NCBI GenBank assembly: GCA_026936105.1
Contig: JAIXKI010000031.1
Span: 1 to 64,000, forward strand
Source of the DNA: Chitinophagales bacterium
Lineage (GTDB): Bacteria; Bacteroidota; Bacteroidia; Chitinophagales; Chitinophagaceae
Length of the DNA: 64,000 bases
Direction of reading: 5' to 3'
Shown here: positions 1-7,715 of the stretch, piece by piece
Position numbering within the stretch: the stretch's first letter is position 1
How the letters are laid out: each line of letters starts with the position of its first letter
Notes under the pieces: model-generated
Told to the model about the DNA's origin: nothing
Database searches by the model: none
Seen by the model: only the letters and a program-made list of their open reading frames with translations
Program-made: the position numbers and the translations under genes

Positions 1-110
1 GATTAATGGATTACACAGATTTTAATTTACAGACTATACTCTTCTTCTTCCGTGCAATCCGTGTAATCCTACAAATCTGTGATTCAGACAACAGAAATCT
101 GAATCACTCC
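1..110. repeat. Nested inverted repeats downstream of anmK
   Basis: This non-coding stretch contains two sets of inverted repeats. The 9-mer TGATTCAGA at 80-88 is perfectly inverted at 98-106, giving a hairpin just beyond the 3' end of the leftward gene anmK. A looser pair built on ATTACACAGATTT (about 10-25) recurs inverted at about 60-83. Repeats of the ATCCGTGTAATCC / AATCTGTG type are familiar between genes of Bacteroidota. The inner hairpin may end the anmK transcript, but no strong T tract follows it on the minus strand. Confidence 0.5.
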
Positions 111-159
111 TGTATGCCGCATGCAGAGCTGATCTGTTCCTGAACTCATAAAGAACCGG

Positions 160-1251
160 CTACTCCTCCTGACCTGTCCACAATGCACCGCTGATGCTGT
201 CTCTTGCAGCGCCGGTAACGGAAGAAAGCACATTGTATTCCTGCCTCCAGCGAAGCACTCCTATAAAGGCCATAATCAGCGCTTCTTTATAATTTACCAG
301 CTCTTTTCCCGGCACTGCTACTTCAATATCCAATGTTCCCAGAACTTCCCTCATCCGATCAATAAGAAAACTGTTCAGGGCTCCGCCACCCGTAACGAGC
401 ATTTTCCGTTTACCGGGTTTCTGTTTTGAAAAACTTTCCAGGGAATTTTTTAATTGAATTGCTATATGTTCCGAATATGTTCTCAATGCATCAGCTACCG
501 GAATGCCTGAACGATGAAGGATGGGAAAAACAGTATCCGTACCAAAATCATTGGCCAGCGATTTCGGGTAAGGTAACTTGTAATAATCCAGTGAGTCTAA
601 AGCATCCAATACATTTTGATGAACCATTCCGTTTGCCGCCATTCTACCGTCTTCATCATAATCTTTTCCCACCAGGTTCGCCAGCATATTCAGCACACGG
701 TTGGCGGCACATACATCAAAGGCAATATATTTTTCCCCACTTACCGATACATTGGCTATACCGCCGATATTCAGAAAATAATCATAATCCGTGAATAACA
801 GTTTTTCACCTATGGGAACGATGGGTGCGCCCTGGCCTCCCAAAGCCACATCCAATGCACGCAGATCGGTAACAACAGGCAAATGTGTCTCGGCAGCAAT
901 CGCAGCTCCATCACCCAACACTCCGGTCATTCCTTTTGAAGGTAAATGAAAGGTGGTATGGCCATGAGAAGCGATCAGTGATACCTGGTAATGCAGCCCG
1001 TTCTCTTCAATAAAACGATTCACTTCCCTGCCGATATAATGTCCATATTCCGTATGCAATAAAAGGTAATCCAATGCAGACAAACCTGTGGCATTTTTCA
1101 ATCTCTGCACCCATTCGGGAGTATAAGGATAACAATCCGCCTTGAGGATCTGAAAACCCCATTTACCTCCATTTTCATGAAATTCCACGAAGGCAATATC
1201 CAGTCCGTCCAGTGAACTGCCGCTCATCAGGCCAATTACTTTGTAAACCAT
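160..1251 (-). CDS. anmK: Anhydro-N-acetylmuramic acid kinase
   Basis: AnmK phosphorylates and opens 1,6-anhydro-N-acetylmuramic acid recovered from peptidoglycan, giving MurNAc-6-phosphate for cell-wall recycling in the cytoplasm. The 363-residue product begins with the family phosphate-binding signature GLMSGSSLDGLD. It also carries LGDGAAIAAET, the ALGGQGAPIVP stretch and the NIGGIANVS motif of this ASKHA kinase family. The open frame extends 31 codons further upstream, but that part is hydrophobic and unlike the family, so the ATG at 1249-1251 is chosen. The gene is divergent from upp, with about 120 bp of shared promoter region between them. The length is normal for the family. Confidence 0.95.
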   Translation of the reverse strand: MVYKVIGLMSGSSLDGLDIAFVEFHENGGKWGFQILKADCYPYTPEWVQRLKNATGLSALDYLLLHTEYGHYIGREVNRFIEENGLHYQVSLIASHGHTTFHLPSKGMTGVLGDGAAIAAETHLPVVTDLRALDVALGGQGAPIVPIGEKLLFTDYDYFLNIGGIANVSVSGEKYIAFDVCAANRVLNMLANLVGKDYDEDGRMAANGMVHQNVLDALDSLDYYKLPYPKSLANDFGTDTVFPILHRSGIPVADALRTYSEHIAIQLKNSLESFSKQKPGKRKMLVTGGGALNSFLIDRMREVLGTLDIEVAVPGKELVNYKEALIMAFIGVLRWRQEYNVLSSVTGAARDSISGALWTGQEE

Positions 1252-1272
1252 TCCGGTTAAAATTTTAAAGAT

Positions 1273-1290
1273 TAGATTTGCCGGGCAAAT
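1273..1290 (+). promoter_or_regulatory. upp promoter -7 box overlapping a palindrome
   Basis: TAGATTTG at 1273-1280 matches the Bacteroidota -7 consensus TAnnTTTG exactly and points at upp. It overlaps a perfect palindrome, ATTTGCC-G-GGCAAAT, at 1276-1290. The left arm supplies TTTG on the + strand, and the right arm supplies the near-box TAATTTG on the - strand, facing anmK. The arrangement would suit a shared operator or simply two back-to-back promoters. No regulator site is known to me for this sequence. Confidence 0.45.
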
Positions 1291-1372
1291 TACGAAGAAC
1301 AGTTTACGAATGGAGTATGATAAACAGGGTAAACGGATCATCAATAGCTTTTACTCAATTAAATCATAAAGC

Positions 1373-2023
1373 ATGGTCAGAAATCTGAGCGAAGAACACA
1401 GCCTTGTCAGCAACTGGGTCAGCGAACTGAGAGACGTGGAAGTGCAAAAAGACCGTATGCGTTTTCGCCGCAACCTGGAGCGTATCGGAGAGGTAATCGC
1501 CTTTGAGATCAGTAAAACATTGCCTTTTGAAGAGAAGGATATAACTACTCCTATGGGAATTGCCACCAGTAAGGTCTTAAAAGAACAGCCGGTGCTGGCC
1601 ACCATACTGAGAGCCGGGATACCCTTACATCAGGGGCTGTTGAATTTTTTTGATAAAGCGGACAATGCATTTATTTCTGCCTACCGCAAGCATAATAAGG
1701 ATGGATCCTTTGATATCAGCCTGGATTATATTTCCTGTCCTGACCTTACAGACCGTGTTCTCATTATTTCGGATCCTATGCTGGCAACAGGCTCCTCGCT
1801 GGTAAAAACAATTCAATACCTGAGACATGAAGGCCCTCCGAGGGAAATTCATATTGCAGCCGCCATAGCCTGCACTGTGGGAATTGAGTACGTAAAAAGA
1901 GAACAACCGACCGTAAAAATCTGGTGTGGCGATATAGATGACGAACTGACAGCCAAAGGTTATATAGTGCCGGGCCTCGGCGATGCCGGCGACCTTGCTT
2001 ATGGCGTTAAAACCCAGAATTAA
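1373..2023 (+). CDS. upp: Uracil phosphoribosyltransferase
   Basis: Upp converts uracil and PRPP to UMP in pyrimidine salvage. The 216-residue protein shows the type I PRTase fold signatures: ATILRAGIPLHQG for the PRPP-contacting region, DPMLATGSS for the PRPP loop, and the C-terminal uracil-binding GLGDAGDLAYG near residues 201-211. The ATG at 1373 begins MVRNLSEEHSL, a normal start for this subfamily, and the length is typical. The gene stands alone on the + strand, divergent from anmK. The porP-like gene follows about 90 bp later. Confidence 0.96.
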   Translation: MVRNLSEEHSLVSNWVSELRDVEVQKDRMRFRRNLERIGEVIAFEISKTLPFEEKDITTPMGIATSKVLKEQPVLATILRAGIPLHQGLLNFFDKADNAFISAYRKHNKDGSFDISLDYISCPDLTDRVLIISDPMLATGSSLVKTIQYLRHEGPPREIHIAAAIACTVGIEYVKREQPTVKIWCGDIDDELTAKGYIVPGLGDAGDLAYGVKTQN

Positions 2024-2116
2024 AGCAGCATTTTATTTACGGAATTGCTCTATTTATTATTTCCGTTTGTGTTTCCTTTTTTGTATTTTTCCAATTCACT
2101 TTCTGAGAATATAAGA

Positions 2117-3130
2117 ATGAACAGACGTATCTTGATCCTTATTCTTTGTGTGGGTTTGGTAAGTGTTTCCAATGCTCAGGATCCAAATTTTTCACAATTT
2201 TTTGCCTCACCACTTACTTTAAACCCGGCCATGACCGGCAAGTTCGATGGTGTGTACCGTGTGGCCGGCAATTACCGGAATCAATGGCCTACAATCAATA
2301 ATGCGTTCACCACTGCTACAGCATCGGTTGACTTCGGCATCATGAAAAACAGGATCCCCGATTACGATCAGTTTGGCGTAGGCATCATGGGATTTTCGGA
2401 CAAAGCAGGCAATGGGGTCTTATTGTCCAATGCCATAGCGCTTTCCATTGCTTATCACAAATCATTGGATGAAGACGGCTATCACCAGATAGGCGCCGGA
2501 TTCCAGGGAGGATTCATGAATAAAAGGCTGGATCTTACCAAAGTTGTTTTTGAGGATCAGTTGACTCCTCTTGGCTTTACGGGTATTACCAGCGAGATCT
2601 TTAACAGCAACCAGATCAACGTAAAATACTTTGACCTGAATGCAGGAGTGCTTTATAACGGAACCACCAATGGCTATAATAATTTTTATTTCGGAGCATC
2701 CATGTATCATATCAACAGGCCGAAAGAAAGTTTTCAGGGCGGACAATACTTTTTAGCTGCCCGTACCACATTTCAGGCCGGTGGAAGGATCCCTGTCGGA
2801 CCTATTAACTTTTTTCACTTCAGCGCCAATTACAGCCTGCAGGCAAATGCTCATAATGCTATGCTCGGCGGTGCCTATGCGATGAACCTGACCGGCGATG
2901 AAGAAAGTCCGACAAACTTGTATCTCGGAAGCTGGTTCCGGCTTGGCGATGCCATCATTCCTTATGTAGGATTGGAGTTCGGGGAATTTCAATTCGGCGC
3001 TACCTATGATATTAATGTATCCAGCCTGAAGCCTGCATCCAATCTAAGAGGCGGAGTGGAGATATCCCTGATCTACATTAAAAAGCCTACCGATCCGAAT
3101 GCTAAGAAGCTGAACTGTCCTAAATTTTAG
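2117..3130 (+). CDS. PorP/SprF family type IX secretion membrane protein
   Basis: This is an outer-membrane beta-barrel protein of the PorP/SprF family. These proteins act with the type IX secretion system or help hold its substrates at the cell surface. The 337-residue product has a signal peptide ending near SNAQ and then the family hallmark DPNFSQFFASPLTLNPAMTG. Alternating aromatic strands such as YHINRPKESF follow, and the C-terminus lies in a strand-rich region. The frame is open upstream to 2045, but the ATG at 2117 puts the signal peptide at the N-terminus. No adjacent SprC/SprD or porK-N genes are present, so this is one of the scattered paralogues and the exact partner is unknown. 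Confidence 0.88.
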   Translation: MNRRILILILCVGLVSVSNAQDPNFSQFFASPLTLNPAMTGKFDGVYRVAGNYRNQWPTINNAFTTATASVDFGIMKNRIPDYDQFGVGIMGFSDKAGNGVLLSNAIALSIAYHKSLDEDGYHQIGAGFQGGFMNKRLDLTKVVFEDQLTPLGFTGITSEIFNSNQINVKYFDLNAGVLYNGTTNGYNNFYFGASMYHINRPKESFQGGQYFLAARTTFQAGGRIPVGPINFFHFSANYSLQANAHNAMLGGAYAMNLTGDEESPTNLYLGSWFRLGDAIIPYVGLEFGEFQFGATYDINVSSLKPASNLRGGVEISLIYIKKPTDPNAKKLNCPKF

Positions 3131-3203
3131 ATCTCTTCTTCTTTTTTTCTGATAATATCTTTCACGTTGCTATCTTGTCGGTTCTTTTTTGCAGGGTGAA
3201 CCA

Positions 3204-4463
3204 ATGAAAAAACTTTTCAGCAATCTCACATTCTGGGTACTCATTTCCATTGTTGCAGGGATCCTTGTCGGTCAATTTGCACCACAGATCGCCCTGTATC
3301 CGGTATTGGATGAGCCATGGAAAAAAAGATTTTTTGGGCAGGAACTTGAACTGGGAGTAAGCCTGAGTGAATTCCTCGGAAAACTTTTCATCAGTGTAGT
3401 AAAGCTGTTCATCAACCCAATCATCTTTCTTACCATCACCCTGGGCATCATCAGCATGGGTAATCTGAAAAAAGTGGGCCGCATAGGAGTCAAAGCGCTT
3501 TTGTATTTCGAGGTCGTTTCCACTTTTGCATTGATAGCCGGCGTCATAGTGGCATGGATCATCAGGCCGGGGCATGGCGTGGCAACACATCGGGCAGATG
3601 AAGCAAAGGTGTCACAATTTGCTTCCACCGGCGGGTTCGACTGGGTGTATTTTTTTAAAGAAAATTCAACCCTGCAGGTGTTGATCGTGGCACTCATTGC
3701 AGGTATCGTTTTCAGCGGTTCTTCTTACCGCCACAGAGTCATTTCATTTTTACAACCTATAGGAAAAGTCATCTTCAGCGCTTTACATAAAGTGATGTTG
3801 CTTGCCCCTGCCGGCGCTTTCGGCGGAATGGCATTTACCATCAGTAAATATGGCATCAGTGCACTGGTGCCCCTGGCAAAACTGATGAGTGCAGTGTATG
3901 CCACCATGCTCATATTCATCTTTCTTGTTCTCTGGCTTATTCTCAGGCATTACCGCATCAGCATCTATAAACTTTTAAAATATATACGTGAAGAATTACT
4001 GATTGTCCTCGGCACTTCTTCCTCTGAAGCTGCACTGCCTTCTTTAATGGAAAAGATGGAGCAGATGGGCTGCTCCAAACCGGTGGTCGGCTTAGTGGTC
4101 CCTGCCGGATATTCTTTCAATCTCGATGGCACTACTATTTATTTATCCATGGCAATGATCTTTCTTGCCCAGGCATTCCATATCCATTTATCTCTTGCAC
4201 AAATATTCACTATCATCGGCATTTTGATGGTCACTTCAAAAGGAGCTGCCGGAGTGGCGGGAAGCGGGTTTGTTGTTCTGGCCACTACCATCACTGCCAT
4301 TAAAGTGATCCCGATGGAAGGGCTTGTTTTGCTATTGGGTGTTGATCGTTTTATGTCAGAAGCAAGGGCCATCACCAACTTTATCGGCAATAGTGTGGCT
4401 GCCGTATGGATCGCCAATAATGAAAAAGAATTTGACAGGGAAAAAATGAACCGTATATTGTAA
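3204..4463 (+). CDS. Dicarboxylate/amino acid:cation symporter (DAACS family)
   Basis: This inner-membrane symporter is of the GltP/DctA/GltT type and couples uptake of acidic amino acids or C4-dicarboxylates to Na+ or H+. The 419-residue protein has about eight hydrophobic spans. It shows the re-entrant-loop serine-rich motif GTSSSEAALPSL and the substrate/ion motif FNLDGTTIYLSMA, the counterpart of NMDGT. The track frame starts at a TTG at 3189; the ATG at 3204 (MKKLFSNLTFW) is the better start. Substrate cannot be assigned from sequence alone. It is a single gene between the porP-like gene and the convergent glycosylase gene. Confidence 0.93.
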   Translation: MKKLFSNLTFWVLISIVAGILVGQFAPQIALYPVLDEPWKKRFFGQELELGVSLSEFLGKLFISVVKLFINPIIFLTITLGIISMGNLKKVGRIGVKALLYFEVVSTFALIAGVIVAWIIRPGHGVATHRADEAKVSQFASTGGFDWVYFFKENSTLQVLIVALIAGIVFSGSSYRHRVISFLQPIGKVIFSALHKVMLLAPAGAFGGMAFTISKYGISALVPLAKLMSAVYATMLIFIFLVLWLILRHYRISIYKLLKYIREELLIVLGTSSSEAALPSLMEKMEQMGCSKPVVGLVVPAGYSFNLDGTTIYLSMAMIFLAQAFHIHLSLAQIFTIIGILMVTSKGAAGVAGSGFVVLATTITAIKVIPMEGLVLLLGVDRFMSEARAITNFIGNSVAAVWIANNEKEFDREKMNRIL

Positions 4464-4525
4464 GGAAGAGTTACTGGATAGTTTGATTGCCGAATTTAAG
4501 CATTAGAAATAATCTTCCGGTTTTG

Positions 4526-5131
4526 TCAGTTTTTTCTCCCGCTTATAAAAGGATTTCCTTTAATATAAAAACGGTAAGGATACAGCGCAGCTTCGCCAGA
4601 GCCTTCCACTCCTATTCTTGGAGAAATTCCGATACTGTTCTCAGAAAGAACAAAACCATCCTCTGCAATGAACAGCTTTTCGCTACGCAATGAAAATCCA
4701 TTGTTGAAAACCGTGATGCCCAGTGCAACAGACAAGCTTCCCGGCCCTTTGGTCAATGCATGATCCAATTCTTTTTTCCCTCTCCGTTTCATCATTTCAG
4801 GAATACCTATCAACGGATCCAGTGCACGGATGAGAATGGCGTGAGGAATATCTTTTTTATTGGTCACCACATTGAATAAATGATGGATGCCATAGCAGTA
4901 ATATACATAAGCCGTACCTGCTTTTGCATACATCACCTCATTCCGGGCTGTCCTTCTTCCGCCAAATGCATGAGAGGCACGGTCTGTCACACCATTGTAA
5001 GCTTCGCATTCAACAATACGGCCGGAAGTTTCAATGCCTTTCCAGTTCGTTACCAGAATTTTTCCAAGCAACTCCTTTGCAATCTGCAACACATTATCTC
5101 TCTCATAAAAAGAATGGGGCAATTTCTTCAT
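4526..5131 (-). CDS. DNA-3-methyladenine glycosylase (AAG/MPG family)
   Basis: This is a base-excision repair enzyme that removes alkylated purines such as 3-methyladenine. The 201-residue protein matches the AAG/MPG fold. It has VECEAYNG with the catalytic acidic residue region, the aromatic stretch YVYYCYGIHHLFNVV, AILIRALDP, and LTKGPGSLS. The length equals that of bacterial members. Both ends look intact. The gene is convergent with the symporter and divergent from the EI24 gene, which starts about 60 bp beyond its 5' end. Confidence 0.95.
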   Translation of the reverse strand: MKKLPHSFYERDNVLQIAKELLGKILVTNWKGIETSGRIVECEAYNGVTDRASHAFGGRRTARNEVMYAKAGTAYVYYCYGIHHLFNVVTNKKDIPHAILIRALDPLIGIPEMMKRRGKKELDHALTKGPGSLSVALGITVFNNGFSLRSEKLFIAEDGFVLSENSIGISPRIGVEGSGEAALYPYRFYIKGNPFISGRKN

Positions 5132-5191
5132 ATTGGTTTCAGATCTCTTTAAAAAATGTTCTTTTTATATTTACTCATTCAAATTTAAGAC

Positions 5192-5950
5192 TTGCTCAAG
5201 GAAATCGTCATAGCGATACAGTCTTTTGGTGAAGTGAACCGTTTTATCAGAGAGCACAAACTCCGGAGATGGATCATAGGCCCCGGGATCGCTTATGCCG
5301 TTTTGTTTTTGATCAGCATGTATTTCTTCGGGAAGTCCGCAACACTGGTGATAGATTACCTCATCACTACAACAGGTCTTGGCGAAAGACTGCAGCAATT
5401 TCAAAACAGCTGGATCGGATTTCTGTTCACTTTTGCAGGGGTTATTTTATGGATACTGTTACTTCAATTTTATTTTTCACTGTTCAAATACATCATCCTC
5501 ATCATCGGCTCGCCTGTGTTTGCTTATCTGAGTGAAAAGACCCGTGCCATCCTGAAAAATGAAGAGCCGGTCAACATCCGTGAAAACATAAGGAAAGATG
5601 CATGGAGAGGCACCAAACTCGTAGGACGTAACCTGCTCTGGCAAACTTTTTTCTTCTTCATCCTTCTGCTGCTCACGTTGGTGCCGGTTGTAGGATGGAT
5701 CACTCCGCTGATCGCATTATTCCTGGAATGTTATTACTATGGTTTTTCCATGTTCGACTACAGCTTTGCCCGGCAAAAAACTCCGTTGAACGAGAGCATT
5801 GAATTCGCCGGTGAACACAAAGGGTTGCTCATGGGTAATGGCCTTGTATTTTACCTGATGCATGTGGCGATCGGTATCGGCTGGGTGCTGGCACCTGCCT
5901 ATGCCGTGATCGCTGCCAATATGAGTTTGTATAAAGTAAAAAATGCTTAA
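5192..5950 (+). CDS. EI24 domain-containing membrane protein
   Basis: The product is a 252-residue inner-membrane protein with an N-terminal RRWIIGPGIAYAVLF hydrophobic span and at least four further membrane segments. The overall layout is that of the EI24/CysZ-like family. Members of that family have been linked to sulfate uptake (CysZ), but the Bacteroidota proteins are uncharacterised. The likely start is a TTG at 5192, since no ATG occurs in the first 40 codons. Its stop (5948-5950) abuts the ATG of the methyltransferase gene, so the two are probably co-transcribed and translationally coupled. Confidence 0.8.
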   Translation: MLKEIVIAIQSFGEVNRFIREHKLRRWIIGPGIAYAVLFLISMYFFGKSATLVIDYLITTTGLGERLQQFQNSWIGFLFTFAGVILWILLLQFYFSLFKYIILIIGSPVFAYLSEKTRAILKNEEPVNIRENIRKDAWRGTKLVGRNLLWQTFFFFILLLLTLVPVVGWITPLIALFLECYYYGFSMFDYSFARQKTPLNESIEFAGEHKGLLMGNGLVFYLMHVAIGIGWVLAPAYAVIAANMSLYKVKNA

Positions 5951-6652
5951 ATGGCTTCACCAATAGTTTATCTGATACCTTCCCTGCTGGATGAAGAAAA
6001 CATTGAAAGCATTCCTTCCGGTGTATTAAAAGCGATCAAAGATTGCGAAGTTCTCTTTGCAGAAAATGAAAGGACGGCCAGAAGATACCTGAAGAAACTG
6101 GAAAAAGATATTATTATTGACCGCTATGAATGGTTTACGATCTCTGATGATCTTTCTGTTTCATCTGCATTCCGCAAAAAATTGAAAGAAGGAAAAAAGA
6201 TCGGTATCATCAGTGAAGCCGGCTGTCCCGGCGTTGCAGATCCCGGACAAACGTTAGTGGCTATTGCCCATGAGAACAATGTACGGGTAAAACCTCTTTC
6301 AGGGCCTGATTCCATTATACTGGCTTTGATGTCCAGCGGGATGAACGGCCAGCGTTTTCAATTCGTTGGCTACTTGCCGATAAAAGATCAGGAAAGGGCA
6401 AGGGCGATCAGAGAACTGGAATCAGAGTCGCTCAAAAAGAACTGTACCCAGATCTTTATTGAGACACCTTACAGAAATAACCAATTGCTGGATGCGTTGC
6501 TCAACAACTGTAAGCCTACCACCTTTCTTTGTATTGCGGCTGGTATTACTTCATCGGGAGAAGAAATTCATACTCGAACCATCGGCCAATGGAAAAAACA
6601 AAAACCCAATCTGCACAAGGTACCGGCAACCTTTTGTTTGCTTGCCCGGTAA
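5951..6652 (+). CDS. SAM-dependent methyltransferase, tetrapyrrole-methylase fold (RsmI-related)
   Basis: The 233-residue protein has the tetrapyrrole-methylase layout of RsmI (16S rRNA C1402 2'-O-methyltransferase). It has IYLIPSLL-like start VYLIPSLLDEEN, a SEAGCPGVADPGQTLV stretch equal to the RsmI SDAGTPxISDPG loop, and the PLSGPDSIILALMSSG segment. It is shorter and more divergent than true RsmI, so it may be the Bacteroidota paralogue of unknown target. It starts on the base after the stop codon of the EI24 gene. The next 320 bp hold the arginine leader region. Confidence 0.82.
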   Translation: MASPIVYLIPSLLDEENIESIPSGVLKAIKDCEVLFAENERTARRYLKKLEKDIIIDRYEWFTISDDLSVSSAFRKKLKEGKKIGIISEAGCPGVADPGQTLVAIAHENNVRVKPLSGPDSIILALMSSGMNGQRFQFVGYLPIKDQERARAIRELESESLKKNCTQIFIETPYRNNQLLDALLNNCKPTTFLCIAAGITSSGEEIHTRTIGQWKKQKPNLHKVPATFCLLAR

Positions 6653-6701
6653 TTTAACTGCCCTAAAAGAAAATTTTTACCTTATTGAATTCAGAATTAT
6701 T

Positions 6702-6709
6702 TATTTTTG
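6702..6709 (+). promoter_or_regulatory. Promoter -7 box of the arginine operon leader
   Basis: TATTTTTG at 6702-6709 fits the Bacteroidota -7 consensus TAnnTTTG. A T-rich element (about 6674-6678) lies at roughly the right distance for a weak -33 element. A transcript would begin near 6713, about 25 nt before the small leader ORF. This places the start of the arginine operon message about 260 nt upstream of its first structural gene. Confidence 0.5.
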
Positions 6710-6737
6710 TCCCCTATCCGAAAACGGCTATTAAAAA

Positions 6738-6854
6738 ATGATCAATAGTCTGAAACATACAAAGCAATATGCCTTTCACGGGCCAATGACCACCGGTGTC
6801 TATGCCGTGGGATTTGATGTTTTTACTTTTGTTCGACCACGACGTGGTTGCTGA
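6738..6854 (+). CDS. Putative arginine leader peptide, 38 codons
   Basis: An ATG at 6738 opens a 38-codon frame that ends TFVRPRRGC before TGA at 6852-6854. A second ATG at codon 17 would give 22 residues. Three Arg codons (CGA, CGA, CGT) fall within four codons at 6834-6845, five codons or fewer before the end. They lie inside a hairpin, and a second hairpin begins at the stop codon. The position directly in front of the arginine operon and the clustered Arg codons are what a ribosome-mediated attenuator would show. I do not know this peptide from any described system, and the ORF could still be fortuitous. Confidence 0.45.
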   Translation: MINSLKHTKQYAFHGPMTTGVYAVGFDVFTFVRPRRGC

Positions 6855-6914
6855 CAGGACGAGCCGTTAACCAGGCCCCTGTCAGTGAAGAAGTCCCCGA
6901 TCCCTGCCAGGCAG
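6834..6914 (+). promoter_or_regulatory. Candidate attenuator hairpins of the arginine leader
   Basis: Three consecutive inverted repeats follow each other. CGACCAC (6834-6840) pairs with GTGGTTG (6844-6850), and this stem is built from the Arg codons of the leader peptide. CTGACAGG (6851-6858) pairs perfectly with CCTGTCAG (6878-6885), straddling the stop codon. CCTGC (6902-6906) pairs with GCAGG (6910-6914) around a CAG loop. A ribosome stalled at the Arg codons would cover the first stem and approach the second. No run of six or more T follows any hairpin, so a classical intrinsic terminator is not evident. Confidence 0.4.
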
Positions 6915-6973
6915 GAAGATTTCTCAAAAATTTGGATTGGTGATCCGCACACATTAACAGCAATCTTTTCAAA

Positions 6974-7690
6974 TTGGAAAATCAAAATATTATTATCAGG
7001 GTGGCAACACCGGCAGATAAGTCTTTTGCTAAAACCATCACTGATGAAATGGAATCCTCCGCTAAAGAAAGAGGTACCGGAATTGCCAAAAGAACTCCCG
7101 AATACATTGAGAAGAAAATGGATGAAGGCAAAGCAGTGATCGCTGTCACTGCCGACGGCACCTGGGTGGGATTCTGTTATATAGAGACCTGGAGCCACGG
7201 AGAATATGTTGCCAATTCGGGATTGATCGTTTCACCTTCCTTCAGGAAATCCGGAGTTGCAAAAGCCATCAAGAAAAGAATATTCAACCTTTCCAGGGAA
7301 AAATATCCGGAAGCCAAGATCTTCGGTCTCACTACCGGCCTTGCCGTCATGAAGATCAACAGCGAGCTGGGTTATGAGCCAGTCACCTATTCAGAGCTGA
7401 CACAGGATGATGCTTTCTGGGATGGATGCAAGAGTTGTGTGAACTATCCGATATTATTGAGCAAAGGAAGGAAGAACTGTTTGTGCACTGCCATGCTCTA
7501 CGATCCGAAAGATCATTATAAGCCTGAAGAGACAAAACAATTTTTCGAAGAGAATAAAAAAGGCCTGGAGCGGTTGCTCCGTTTCAAACAATGGAAATTG
7601 TTAAAGCCCTTTCTGAAAAAAGAAAAGAATGGCAACACTAACGGAAACGGTGCAGCAGTCAGTAAAAATCCAAAGATCCTGATCTACTGA
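6974..7690 (+). CDS. GNAT acyltransferase, probable N-acylglutamate synthase of arginine synthesis
   Basis: The 238-residue protein carries a GNAT fold. It has an acyl-CoA loop region VSPSFRKSGVAKAIKKR, a beta-strand pair GTWVGFCYIETW, and GLTTGLAVMKINSELGYEPV. A Cys-rich segment (GCKSCVNY, KNCLCTAM) follows. It resembles the GNAT proteins placed in front of argG in Bacteroides, for which mutant-fitness data support N-acylglutamate synthase activity, replacing ArgA/ArgJ. The position as first gene of this operon and the absence of argJ here agree. A TTG start at 6974 is inferred. The C-terminal 30 residues are low-complexity (NGNTNGNG). Confidence 0.8.
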   Translation: MENQNIIIRVATPADKSFAKTITDEMESSAKERGTGIAKRTPEYIEKKMDEGKAVIAVTADGTWVGFCYIETWSHGEYVANSGLIVSPSFRKSGVAKAIKKRIFNLSREKYPEAKIFGLTTGLAVMKINSELGYEPVTYSELTQDDAFWDGCKSCVNYPILLSKGRKNCLCTAMLYDPKDHYKPEETKQFFEENKKGLERLLRFKQWKLLKPFLKKEKNGNTNGNGAAVSKNPKILIY

Positions 7691-7715
7691 CCTTTCAGAA
7701 AAATCAACTATAACA

